Source: Lasioglossum baleicum
Lineage: Eukaryota; Arthropoda; Insecta; Hymenoptera; Halictidae
NCBI RefSeq assembly: GCF_051020765.1
Contig: NW_027469110.1
Location: 186,001 to 250,000, forward strand
Reading direction: 5' to 3'
Length of the DNA: 64,000 nt
Position numbers and translations under genes: made by a program. Numbering within the stretch: position 1 is the stretch's first letter; each line of letters starts with the position of its first letter. Under the pieces are notes generated by a model. It searched no databases, was not told where the DNA came from, and saw only the letters and a list, made by a program, of their open reading frames with translations. Positions 24,401-35,719 of the stretch are shown in pieces.

Positions 24401-26985
24401 ACGTGCGAGAGGATGCATCCTGCAGGCTAGTCGAGTAAAACACGTGCGTGAGGTTGCATCCCGCAGGATAGTCGAATAAAAACACGTGCGAGAGGATGCA
24501 TCCCGCAGGCTAGTCGAGTAAAAACACGTGCGAGAGGATGCATCCCGCAGGCTAGTCGAGTAAAAACACGTGCGAGAGGGTGCATCCCGCAGGCTAGTCG
24601 AGTAAAAACACGTGCGAGAGGATGCATCCCGCAGGCTAGTCCAGTAAAAACACGTGCGAGAGGATGCATCCCGCCGGCTAGTCGAGTAAAAACACGTGCG
24701 AGGTTTTGTGGTATGCGTATGCGCAGGTTTTGTGGGATGCGCATGCGCAGGTTTTGTGGGATGCGCATGCGCAGGTTTTGTGGGTTGCGCATGCGCAGGT
24801 TTTTTGGGATGCGCATGGCTAGTCGAGTAAAAACACGTGCGAGAGGATGCATCCCGCAGGCTAGTCCAGTAAAAACACGTGCGAGAGGATGCATCCCGCC
24901 GGCTAGTCGAGTAAAAACACGTGCGAGGTTTTGTGGGATGCGTATGCGCAGGTTTTGTGGGATGCGCATGCGCAGGTTTTGTGGGATGCGCATGCGCAGG
25001 TTTTTTGGGATGCGCATGGCTAGTCGAGCAAAAACACGTGCGAGAGGATGCATCCCGCAGGCTAGTCGAGCAAAAACACGTGCGAGAGGATGCATCCCGC
25101 AGGCTAGTCGAGTAAAGACACGTGCGACAGGATACATCCCGCAGGCTAGTCGAGTAAAAACACGTGCGAGAGGATGCATCCCGCAGGCTAGTCGAGTAAA
25201 AACACGTGCAAGAGGATGCTTCCCGCAGGCTAGTCGAGTAAAAACACGTGCGAGAGGATGCTTCCCGCAGGCTAGTCGAGTAAAAACACGTGCGAGAGGA
25301 TGCATCCCGCAGGCTAGTAGAGTAAAAACACGTGCGAGAGGATGCATCCCGCAGGCTAGTCGAGTAAAAACACGTGCGAGAGGATGCATCCCGCAGGCTA
25401 GTCGAGTAAAAACACGTGCGGGAGGATGCATCCCGCAGGCTAGTCGAGTAAAAACACGTGCGAGAGGATGCATCCTGCAGGCTAGTCGAGTAAAACACGT
25501 GCGTGAGGATGCATCCCGCAGGCTAGTCGAATAAAAACACGTGCTAGAGGATGCATCCCGCAGGCTAGTCGAGTAAAAACACGTGCGAGAGGATGCATCC
25601 CGCAGGCTAGTCGAGTAAAAACACGTGCGAGAGGGTGCATCCCGCAGGCTAGTCGAGTAAAAACACGTGCGAGAGGATGCATCCCGCAGGCTAGTCGAGT
25701 AAAAACACGTGCGGGAGGATGCATCCCGCAGGCTAGTCGAGTAAAAACACGTGCGAGAGGATGCATCCTGCAGGCTAGTCGAATAAAAACACGTGCTAGA
25801 GGATGCATCCCGCAGGCTAGTCGAGTAAAAACACGTGCGAGAGGATGCATCCCGCAGGCTAGTCGAGTAAAAACACGTGCGAGAGGGTGCATCCCGCAGG
25901 CTAGTCGAGTAAAAACACGTGCGAGAGGATGCATCCCGCAGGCTAGTCCAGTAAAAACACGTGCGAGAGGATGCATCCCGCCGGCTAGTCGAGTAAAAAC
26001 ACGTGCGAGGTTTTGTGGGATGCGTATGCGCAGGTTTTGTGGGATGCGCATGCGCAGGTTTTGTGGGATGCGCATTCGCAGGTTTTTTGGGATGCGCATG
26101 CGCAGGTTTTTTGGGATGCGCATGCGCTGGTTTTTTGGGATGCGCATGGCTAGTCGAGCAAAAACACGTGCGAGAGGATGCATCCCGCAGGCTAGTCGAG
26201 TAAAGACACGTGCGAGAGGATGCATCCTGCAGGCTAGTCGAGTAAAACACGTGCGTGAGGATGCATCCCGCAGGCTAGTCGAATAAAAACACGTGCGAGA
26301 GGATGCATCCCGCAGACTAGTCGAGTAAAAACACGTGCGAGAGGATGCATCCCGCAGTCTAGTCGAGTAAAAACACGTGCGAGATTGTGCATCCCGCAGG
26401 CTAGTCGAGTAAAGACACGTGCGAGAGGATGCATCCCGCAGGCTAGTCCAGTAAAAACACGTGCGAGAGGATGCATCCCGCCGGCTAGTCGAGTAAAAAC
26501 ATGTGCGAGGTTTTGTGGGATGCGTATGCGCAGGTTTTGTGGGATGCGCATGCGCAGGTTTTGTGGGATGCGCATGCGCAGGTTTTGTGGGATGCGCATG
26601 CGCAGGTTTTTTGGGATGCGCATGGCTAGTCGAGCAAAAACACGTGCGAGGGGATGCATCCCGCAGGCTAGTCCAGTAAAAACACGTGCGAGAGGATGCA
26701 TCCCGCAGGCTAGTCGAGTAAAAACACGTGCGAGAGGATGCATCCTGCAGGCTAGTCGAGTAAAACACGTGCGTGAGGATGCATCCCGCAGGCTAGTCGA
26801 GTAAAAACACGTGCGAGAGGATGCATCCCGCAGGCTAGTCGAGTAAAAACACGTGCGAGGGGATGCATCCCGCAGGCTAGTCCAATAAAAACACGTGCGA
26901 GAGGATGCATCCCGCAGGCTAGTCGAGTAAAAACACGTGCGAGAGGATGCATCCCGCAGGCTAGTCGAGTAAAAACACGTGCGAG
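21415..26985 (+). repeat. H-type higher-order repeat, copy H4 (5,571 bp), near-duplicate of H2
   Basis: Block series: 21415-21481 (3), 21676-21790 (5), 21985-22099 (5), landmark 22100-22142, 22798-22888 (4), 23460-23478 (1), 23673-23787 (5), 24108-24174 (3), 24703-24817 (5), 24928-25018 (4), 26010-26148 (6, one unit with GCGCTGG) and 26510-26624 (5). Rare variants of H2 recur at the same offsets, for example GTAAAATCACGTG at 12481 and 22532. H2 and H4 therefore share a recent common origin. Confidence 0.86.
23460..23478 (+). repeat. Single truncated 24-mer (minimal block)
   Basis: Only 19 bp, GTTTTGTGGG plus ATGCGCATG, lie between 42-mer flanks. The matching block in H2 is 13409-13475 with three units, so H4 has lost exactly 48 bp here while the flanks are otherwise alike. 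It shows the smallest form that still obeys the entry and exit rule of the blocks. Confidence 0.93.
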
Positions 26986-29900
26986 GTTTTGTGGGATGCG
27001 CATGCGCAGGTTTTGTGGGATGCGCATGAGCAGGTTTTGTGGGATGCGCATGGCTAGTCGAGCAAAAACACGTGCGAGAGGATGCATCCCGCAGGCTAGT
27101 CGAGCAAAAACACGTGCGAGAGGATGCATCCCGCAGGCTAGTCGAGTAAAAACACGTGCGGGAGGATGCATTCCGCAGGCTAGTCGAGTAAAAACACGTG
27201 CGAGAGGATGCATCCCGCAGGCTAGTCGAGTAAAAACACGTGCGAGGGGATGCATCCCGCAGGCTAGTCCAGTAAAAACACGTGCGAGAGGATGCATCCC
27301 GCAGGCTAGTCGAGTAAAAACACGTGCGAGAGGATGCATCCTGCAGGCTAGTCGAGTAAAACACGTGCGTGAGGATGCATCCCGCAGGCTAGTCGAGTAA
27401 AAACACGTGCGAGAGGATGCATCCCGCAGGCTAGTCGAGTAAAAACACGTGCGAGGGGATGCATCCCGCAGGCTAGTCCAATAAAAACACGTGCGAGAGG
27501 ATGCATCCCGCAGGCTAGTCGAGTAAAAACACGTGCGAGAGGATGCATCCCGCAGGCTAGTCGCGTAAAAACACGTGCGAGGTTTTGTGGGATGCGCATG
27601 CGCAGGTTTTGTGGGATGCGCATGAGCAGGTTTTGTGGGATGCGCATGGCTAGTCGAGCAAAAACACGTGCGAGAGGATGCATCCCGCAGGCTAGTCGAG
27701 CAAAAACACGTGCGAGAGGATGCATCCCGCAGGCTAGTCGAGTAAAAACACGTGCGGGAGGATGCATCCTGCAGGCTAGTCGAGTAAAAACACGTGCGAG
27801 AGGATGCATCCCGCAGGCTAGTCGAGTAAAAACACGTGCGAGGTTTTGTGGGATGCGCATGCGCAGGTTTTGTGGAATGCGCATGCGCAGGTTTTGTGGG
27901 TTGCGCATGCGCAGGTTTTTTGGGATGCGCATGGCTAGTCGAGCAAAAACACGTGCGAGAGGATGCATCCCGCAGGCTAGTCGAGTAAAAACACGTGCGA
28001 GAGGATGCATCCCGCAGGCTAGTCGAGTAAAAACACGTGCGAGAGGATGCTTCCCGCAGGCTAGTCGAGTAAAAACACGTGCGAGAGGATGCATCCCGCA
28101 GGCTAGTCGAGTAAAAACACGTGCGAGAGGATGCATCCCGCAGGCTAGTCGAGTAAAAACACGTGCGAGAGGATGCATCCCGCAGGCTAGTCCAGTAAAA
28201 ACACGTGCGAGAGGATGCATCCCGCAGGCTAGTCGAGTAAAAACACGTGCGAGGTTTTGTGGGATGCGCATGCGCAGGTTTTGTGGGATGCGCATGCGCA
28301 GGTTTTTTGGGATGCGCATGGCTAGTCGAGCAAAAACACGTGCGAGAGGATGCATCCCGCAGGCTAGTCGAGTAAAAACACGTGCGGGAGGATGCATCCC
28401 GTAGGCTAGTCGAGTAAAAACACGTGCGAGAGGATGCATCCTGCAGGCTAGTCGAGTAAAACACGTGCGTGAGGATGCATCCCGCAGGCTAGTCGAGTAA
28501 AAACACGTGCGAGAGGATGCATCCCGCAGGCTAGTCGAGTAAAAACACGTGCGAGGGGATGCATCCCGCAGGCTAGTCCAATAAAAACACGTGCGAGAGG
28601 ATGCATCCCGCAGGCTAGTCGAGTAAAAACACGTGCGAGAGGATGCATCCCGCAGGCTAGTCGAGTAAAAACACGTGCGAGGTTTTGTGGGATGCGCATG
28701 CGCAGGTTTTGTGGGATGCGCATGAGCAGGTTTTGTGGGATGCGCATGGCTAGTCGAGCAAAAACACGTGCGAGAGGATGCATCCCGCAGGCTAGTCGAG
28801 CAAAAACACGTGCGAGAGGATGCATCCCGCTGGCTAGTCGAGTAAAAACACGTGCGGGAGGATGCATCCCGCAGGCTAGTCGAGTAAAAACACGTGCGAG
28901 AGGATGCATCCCGCAGGCTAGTCGAGTAAAAACACGTGCGGGAGGATGCATCCTGCAGGCTAGTCGAGTAAAAACACGTGCGAGAGGATGCATCCCGCAG
29001 GCTAGTCGAGTAAAAACACGTGCGAGGTTTTGTGGGATGCGCATGCGCAGGTTTTGTGGAATGCGCATGCGCAGGTTTTGTGGGTTGCGCATGCGCAGGT
29101 TTTTTGGGATGCGCATGGCTAGTCGAGCAAAAACACGTGCGAGAGGATGCATCCCGCAGGCTAGTCGAGTAAAAACACGTGCGAGAGGATGCATCCCGCA
29201 GGCTAGTCGAGTAAAAACACGTGCGAGAGGATGCTTCCCGCAGGCTAGTCGAGTAAAAACACGTGCGAGAGGATGCATCCCGCAGGCTAGTCGAGTAAAA
29301 ACACGTGCGAGAGGATGCATCCCGCAGGCTAGTCGAGTAAAAACACGTGCGAGAGGATGCATCCCGCAGGCTAGTCCAGTAAAAACACGTGCGAGAGGAT
29401 GCATCCCGCAGGCTAGTCGAGTAAAAACACGTGCGAGGTTTTGTGGGATGCGCATGCGCAGGTTTTGTGGGATGCGCATGCGCAGGTTTTTTGGGATGCG
29501 CATGGCTAGTCGAGCAAAAACACGTGCGAGAGGATGCATCCCGCAGGCTAGTCGAGTAAAAACACGTGCGGGAGGATGCATCCCGTAGGCTAGTCGAGTA
29601 AAAACACGTGCGAGAGGATGCATCCTGCAGGCTAGTCGAGTAAAACACGTGCGTGAGGATGCATCCCGCAGGCTAGTCGAATAAAAACACGTGCGAGAGG
29701 ATGCATCCCGCAGGCTAGTCGAGTAAAAACACGTGCGAGAGGATGCATCCTGCAGGCTAGTCGAGTAAAACACGTGCGTGAGGTTGCATCCCGCAGGCTA
29801 GTCGAATAAAAACACGTGCGAGAGGATGCATCCCGCAGGCTAGTCGAGTAAAAACACGTGCGAGAGGATGCATCCCGCAGGCTAGTCGAGTAAAAACACG

Positions 29901-30751
29901 TGCGAGAGGGTGCATCCCGCAGGCTAGTCGAGTAAAAACACGTGCGAGAGGATGCATCCCGCAGGCTAGTCCAGTAAAAACACGTGCGAGAGGATGCATC
30001 CCGCCGGCTAGTCGAGTAAAAACACGTGCGAGGTTTTGTGGTATGCGTATGCGCAGGTTTTGTGGGATGCGCATGCGCAGGTTTTTTGGGATGCGCATGC
30101 GCAGGTTTTTTGGGATGCGCATGGCTAGTCGAGTAAAAACACGTGCGAGAGGATGCATCCCGCAGGCTAGTCGAGTAAAGACACGTGCGAGAGGATGCAT
30201 CCCGCAGGCTAGTCCAGTAAAAACACGTGCGAGAGGATGCATCCCGCCGGCTAGTCGAGTAAAAACATGTGCGAGGTTTTGTGGGATGCGTATGCGCAGG
30301 TTTTGTGGGATGCGCATGCGCAGGTTTTGTGGGATGCGCATGCGCAGGTTTTGTGGGATGCGCATGCGCAGGTTTTTTGGGATGCGCATGGCTAGTCGAG
30401 CAAAAACACGTGCGAGGGGATGCATCCCGCAGGCTAGTCCAGTAAAAACACGTGCGAGAGGATGCATCCCGCAGGCTAGTCGAGTAAAAACACGTGCGAG
30501 AGGATGCATCCTGCAGGCTAGTCGAGTAAAACACGTGCGTGAGGATGCATCCCGCAGGCTAGTCGAGTAAAAACACGTGCGAGAGGATGCATCCCGCAGG
30601 CTAGTCGAGTAAAAACACGTGCGAGGGGATGCATCCCGCAGGCTAGTCCAATAAAAACACGTGCGAGAGGATGCATCCCGCAGGCTAGTCGAGTAAAAAC
30701 ACGTGCGAGAGGATGCATCCCGCAGGCTAGTCGAGTAAAAACACGTGCGAG
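26986..30751 (+). repeat. H-type higher-order repeat, copy H5 (3,766 bp), rearranged
   Basis: Blocks: 26986-27052 (3), 27582-27648 (3), 27843-27933 (4), 28254-28320 (3), 28682-28748 (3), 29027-29117 (4), 29438-29504 (3), 30033-30123 (4) and 30276-30390 (5). The G-insertion landmark is missing. At about 27.24 kb the copy jumps from the position equivalent to 17.28 kb to that equivalent to 18.84 kb, an internal loss of 1,557 bp relative to H3. The 3-4-3 section is then present twice in tandem (27365-28464 and 28465-29648; the second has two extra 42-mers). Confidence 0.82.
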
Positions 30752-33600
30752 GTTTTGTGGGATGCGCATGCGCAGGTTTTGTGGGATGCGCATGAGCAGG
30801 TTTTGTGGGATGCGCATGGCTAGTCGAGCAAAAACACGTGCGAGAGGATGCATCCCGCAGGCTAGTCGAGCAAAAACACGTGCGAGAGGATGCATCCCGC
30901 TGGCTAGTCGAGTAAAAACACGTGCGGGAGGATGCATCCCGCAGGCTAGTCGAGTAAAAACACGTGCGAGAGGATGCATCCCGCAGGCTAGTCGAGTAAA
31001 AACACGTGCGAGGTTTTGTGGGATGCGCATGCGCAGGTTTTGTGGGATGCGCATGCGCAGGTTTTGTGGGTTGCGCATGCGCAGGTTTTTTGGGATGCGC
31101 ATGCGCAGATTTTTTGGGATGCGCATGGCTAGTCGAGCAAAAACACGTGCGAGAGGATGCATCCCGCAGGCTAGTCGAGTAAAAACACGTGCGAGAGGGT
31201 GCATCCCGCAGGCTAGTCGAGTAAAAACACATGCGAGAGGATGCATCCCGCAGGCTAGTCCAGTAAAAACACGTGCGAGAGGATGCATCCCGCCGGCTAG
31301 TCGAGTAAAAACACGTGCGAGGTTTTGTGGGATGCGTATCCGCAGGTTTTGTGGGATGCGCATGCGCAGGTTTTGTGGGATGCGCATGCGCAGGTTTTTT
31401 GGGATGCGCATGCGCAGGTTTTTTGGGATGCGCATGCGCAGGTTTTTTGGGATGCGCATGGCTAGTCGAGCAAAAACACGTGCGAGAGGATGCATCCCGG
31501 CAGGCTAGTCGAGTAAAAACACGTGCGAGAGGATGCATCCCGCAGGCTAGTCGAGTAAAAACACGTGCAAGAGGATGCTTCCCGCAGGCTAGTCGAGTAA
31601 AAACACGTGCGAGGGGATGCATCCCGCAGGCTAGTCCAGTAAAAACACGTGCGAGAGGATGCATCCCGCAGGCTAGTCGAGTAAAAACACGTGCGAGAGG
31701 ATGCATCCTGCAGGCTAGTCGAGTGAAAACACGTGCGAGGGGATGCATCCCGCAGGCTAGTCCAGTAAAAACACGTGCGAGTGGATGCATCCCGCAGGCT
31801 AGTCGAGTAAAAACACGTGCGAGGGGATGCATCCCGCAGGCTAGTCCAGTAAAAACACGTGCGAGAGGATGCATCCCGCAGGCTAGTCGAGTAAAAACAC
31901 GTGCGAGAGGATGCATCCTGCAGGCTAGTCGAGTAAAACACGTGCGTGAGGATGCATCCCGCAGGCTAGTCGAGTAAAAACACGTGCGAGAGGATGCATC
32001 CCGCAGGCTAGTCGAGTAAAAACACGTGCGAGGGGATGCATCCCGCAGGCTAGTCCAGTAAAAACACGTGCGAGAGGATGCATCCCGCAGGCTAGTCGAG
32101 TAAAAACACGTGCGAGAGGATGCATCCCGCAGGCTAGTCGAGTAAAAACACGTGCGAGGTTTTGTGGGATGCGCATGCGCAGGTTTTGTGGGATGCGCAT
32201 GAGCAGGTTTTGTGGGATGCGCATGCGCAGGTTTTTTGGGATGCGCATGGCTAGTCGAGCAAAAACACGTGCGAGAGGATGCATCCCGCAGGCTAGTCGA
32301 GCAAAAACACGTGCGAGAGGATGCTTCCCGCAGGCTAGTCGAGTAAAAACACGTGCGAGAGGATGCATCCCGCAGGCTAGTCGAGTAAAAACACGTGCGA
32401 GAGCATGCATCCCGCAGGCTAGTCGAGTAAAAACACGTGCGAGAGGATGCATCCCGCAGGCTAGTCGAGTAAAAACACGTGCGAGAGCATGCATCCCGCA
32501 GGCTAGTCGAGTAAAAACACGTGCGAGAGGATGCATCCCGCAGGCTAGTCGAGTAAAAACACGTGCGAGGGGATGCATCCCGCAGGCTAGTCCAGTAAAA
32601 ACACGTGCGAGAGGATGCATCCCGCAGGCTAGTCGAGTAAAAACACGTGCGAGAGGATGCATCCTGCAGGCTAGTCGAGTAAAACACGTGCGTGAGGATG
32701 CATCCCGCAGGCTAGTCGAGTAAAAACACGTGCGAGAGGATGCATCCCGCAGGCTAGTCGAGTAAAAACACGTGCGAGGGGATGCATCCCGCAGGCTAGT
32801 CCAATAAAAACACGTGCGAGAGGATGCATCCCGCAGGCTAGTCGAGTAAAAACACGTGCGAGAGGATGCATCCCGCAGGCTAGTCGCGTAAAAACACGTG
32901 CGAGGTTTTGTGGGATGCGCATGCGCAGGTTTTGTGGGATGCGCATGAGCAGGTTTTGTGGGATGCGCATGGCTAGTCGAGCAAAAACACGTGCGAGAGG
33001 ATGCATCCCGCAGGCTAGTCGAGCAAAAACACGTGCGAGAGGATGCATCCCGCAGGCTAGTCGAGTAAAAACACGTGCGGGAGGATGCATCCCGCAGGCT
33101 AGTCGAGTAAAAACACGTGCGAGAGGATGCATCCCGCAGGCTAGTCGAGTAAAAACACGTGCGAGGTTTTGTGGGATGCGCATGCGCAGGTTTTGTGGGA
33201 TGCGCATGCGCAGGTTTTGTGGGTTGCGCATGCGCAGGTTTTTTGGGATGCGCATGCGCAGATTTTTTGGGATGCGCATGGCTAGTCGAGCAAAAACACG
33301 TGCGAGAGGATGCATCCCGCAGGCTAGTCGAGTAAAAACACGTGCGAGAGGATGCATCCCGCAGGCTAGTCGAGTAAAAACACGTGCGAGAGGATGCTTC
33401 CCGCAGGCTAGTCGAGTAAAAACACGTGCGAGAGGATGCATCCCGCAGGCTAGTCGAGTAAAAACACGTGCGAGAGGATGCATCCCGCAGGCTAGTCGAG
33501 TAAAAACACGTGCGAGAGGATGCATCCCGCAGGCTAGTCCAGTAAAAACACGTGCGAGAGGATGCATCCCGCAGGCTAGTCGAGTAAAAACACGTGCGAG
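30752..33600 (+). repeat. H-type higher-order repeat, copy H6, cut by the pure array
   Basis: Blocks: 30752-30818 (3), 31013-31127 (5), 31322-31460 (6), landmark 31461-31503, 32159-32249 (4), 32905-32971 (3) and 33166-33280 (5). From 33281 the 42-mers still match H7, up to about 33600. At that point H7 enters another 24-mer block, whereas here the sequence switches to pure 42-mers of the P type (first private variant GTTGAG at 33621). Confidence 0.84.
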
Positions 33601-35719
33601 AGGATGCATCCCGCAGGCTAGTTGAGTAAAAACACGTGCGAGAGGATGCTTCCCGCAGGCTAGTCGAGTAAAAACACGTGCGAGAGGATGCATCCCGCAG
33701 GCTAGTCGAGTAAAAACACGTGCGAGAGGATGCACCCCGCAGGCTAGTCGAGTAAAAACAAGTGCGAGAGGATGCATCCCGCAGGCTAGTCGAGTAAAAA
33801 CACGTGCGAGAGGATGCATCCCGCAGGCTAGTCGAGTAAAAACACGTGCGAGAGGATGCATGCCGCAGGCTAGTCGAGTAAAAACACGTGCGAGAGGATG
33901 CACGCCGCAGGCTAGTCGAGTAAAAACACGTGCGAGAGGATGCATCCCGCAGGCTAGTCGAGTGAAAAACACGTGCGAGAGGATGCGTCCCGCAGGCTAG
34001 TCGAAAAAAAACACGTGCGAGAGGATGCGTCCCGCAGGCTAGTCGAAAAAAAACACGTGCGAGAGGATGCATCCCGCAGGCTGGTCGAGTAAAAACACGT
34101 GCGAGAGGATGCATCCCGCAGGCTAGTCGAGTAAAAACACGTGCGAGAGGATGCATCCCGCAGGCTAGTCGAATAAAAACACGTGCGAGAGGATGCATCC
34201 CGCAGGCTAGTCGAGTAAAAACACGTGCGAGAGGATGCACCCCGCAGGCTAGTCGAGTAAAAACACGTGCGAGAGGATGCACCCCGCAGGCTAGTCGAGT
34301 GAAAACACGTGCGAGAGGATGCATCCCGCAGGCTAGTCGAGTAAAAACACGTGCGAGAGGATGCATCCCGCAGGCTAGTCGAGTAAAAACACGTGCGAGA
34401 GGATGCACGCCGCAGGCTAGTCGAGTAAAAACACGTGCGAGAGGATGCATCCCGCAGGCTAGTCGAGTAAAAACACGTGCGAGAGGATGCATCCCGCAGG
34501 CTAGTCGAGTAAAAACACGTGCGAGAGGATGCATCCCGCAGGCTAGTCGAGTAAAAACACGTGCGAGAGGATGCATCCCGCAGGCTAGTCGAGTGAAAAA
34601 CACGTGCGAGAGGATGCATCACGCAGGCTAGTCGAGTAAAAACACGTGCGAGAGGATGCATCCCGCAGGCTAGTCGAGTAAAAACACGTGCGAGAGGATG
34701 CATCCCGCAGGCAAGTCGAGTAAAAACAAGTGCGAGAGGATGCATCCCGCAGGCTAGCCGAGTAAAAACACGTGCGAGAGGATGCATCCCGCAGGCTAGT
34801 CGAGTAAAAACACGTGCGAGAGGACGCATCCCGCAGGCTAGTCGAGTAAAAACACGTGCGAGAGGATGCATCCCGCAGGCTAGTCGAGTAAAAACACGTG
34901 CGAGAGGATGCATCCCGCAGGCTAGTCGTGTACAAACACGTGCGAGAGGATGCATCCCGCAGGCTAGTCGAGTAAAAACACGTGCGAGAGGATGCATCCC
35001 GCAGGCTAGTCGAGTAAAAACACGTGCGAGAGGATGCATCCCGCAGGCTAGTCGAGTAAAAACACGTGCGAGAGGATGCATCCCGCAGGCTAGTCTAGTA
35101 AAAACACGTGCGAGAGGATGCATCCCGCAGGCTAGTCGAGTAAAAACACTTGCGAGAGGATGCATCCCGCAGGCTAGTCGAGTAAAAACACGTGCGAGAG
35201 GATGCATCCCGCAGGCTAGTCGAGTGAAAAACACGTGCGAGAGGATGCATCACGCAGGCTAGTCGAGTAAAAACACGTGCGAGAGGATGCATCCCGCAGG
35301 CTAGTCGAGTAAAAACACGTGCGAGAGGATGCATCCCGCAGGCAAGTCGAGTAAAAACAAGTGCGAGAGGATGCATCCCGCAGGCTAGCCGAGTAAAAAC
35401 ACGTGCGAGAGGATGCATCCCGCAGGCTAGTCGAGTAAAAACACGTGAGAGAGGATGCATCCCGCAGGCTAGTCGAGTGAAAAACACGTGCGAGAGGATG
35501 CATCACGCAGGCTAGTCGAGTAAAAACACGTGCGAGAGGATGCATCCCGCAGGCTAGTCGAGTAAAAACACGTGCGAGAGGATGCATCCCGCAGGCAAGT
35601 CGAGTAAAAACAAGTGCGAGAGGATGCATCCCGCAGGCTAGCCGAGTAAAAACACGTGCGAGAGGATGCATCCCGCAGGCTAGTCGAGTAAAAACACGTG
35701 CGAGAGGACGCATCCCGCA

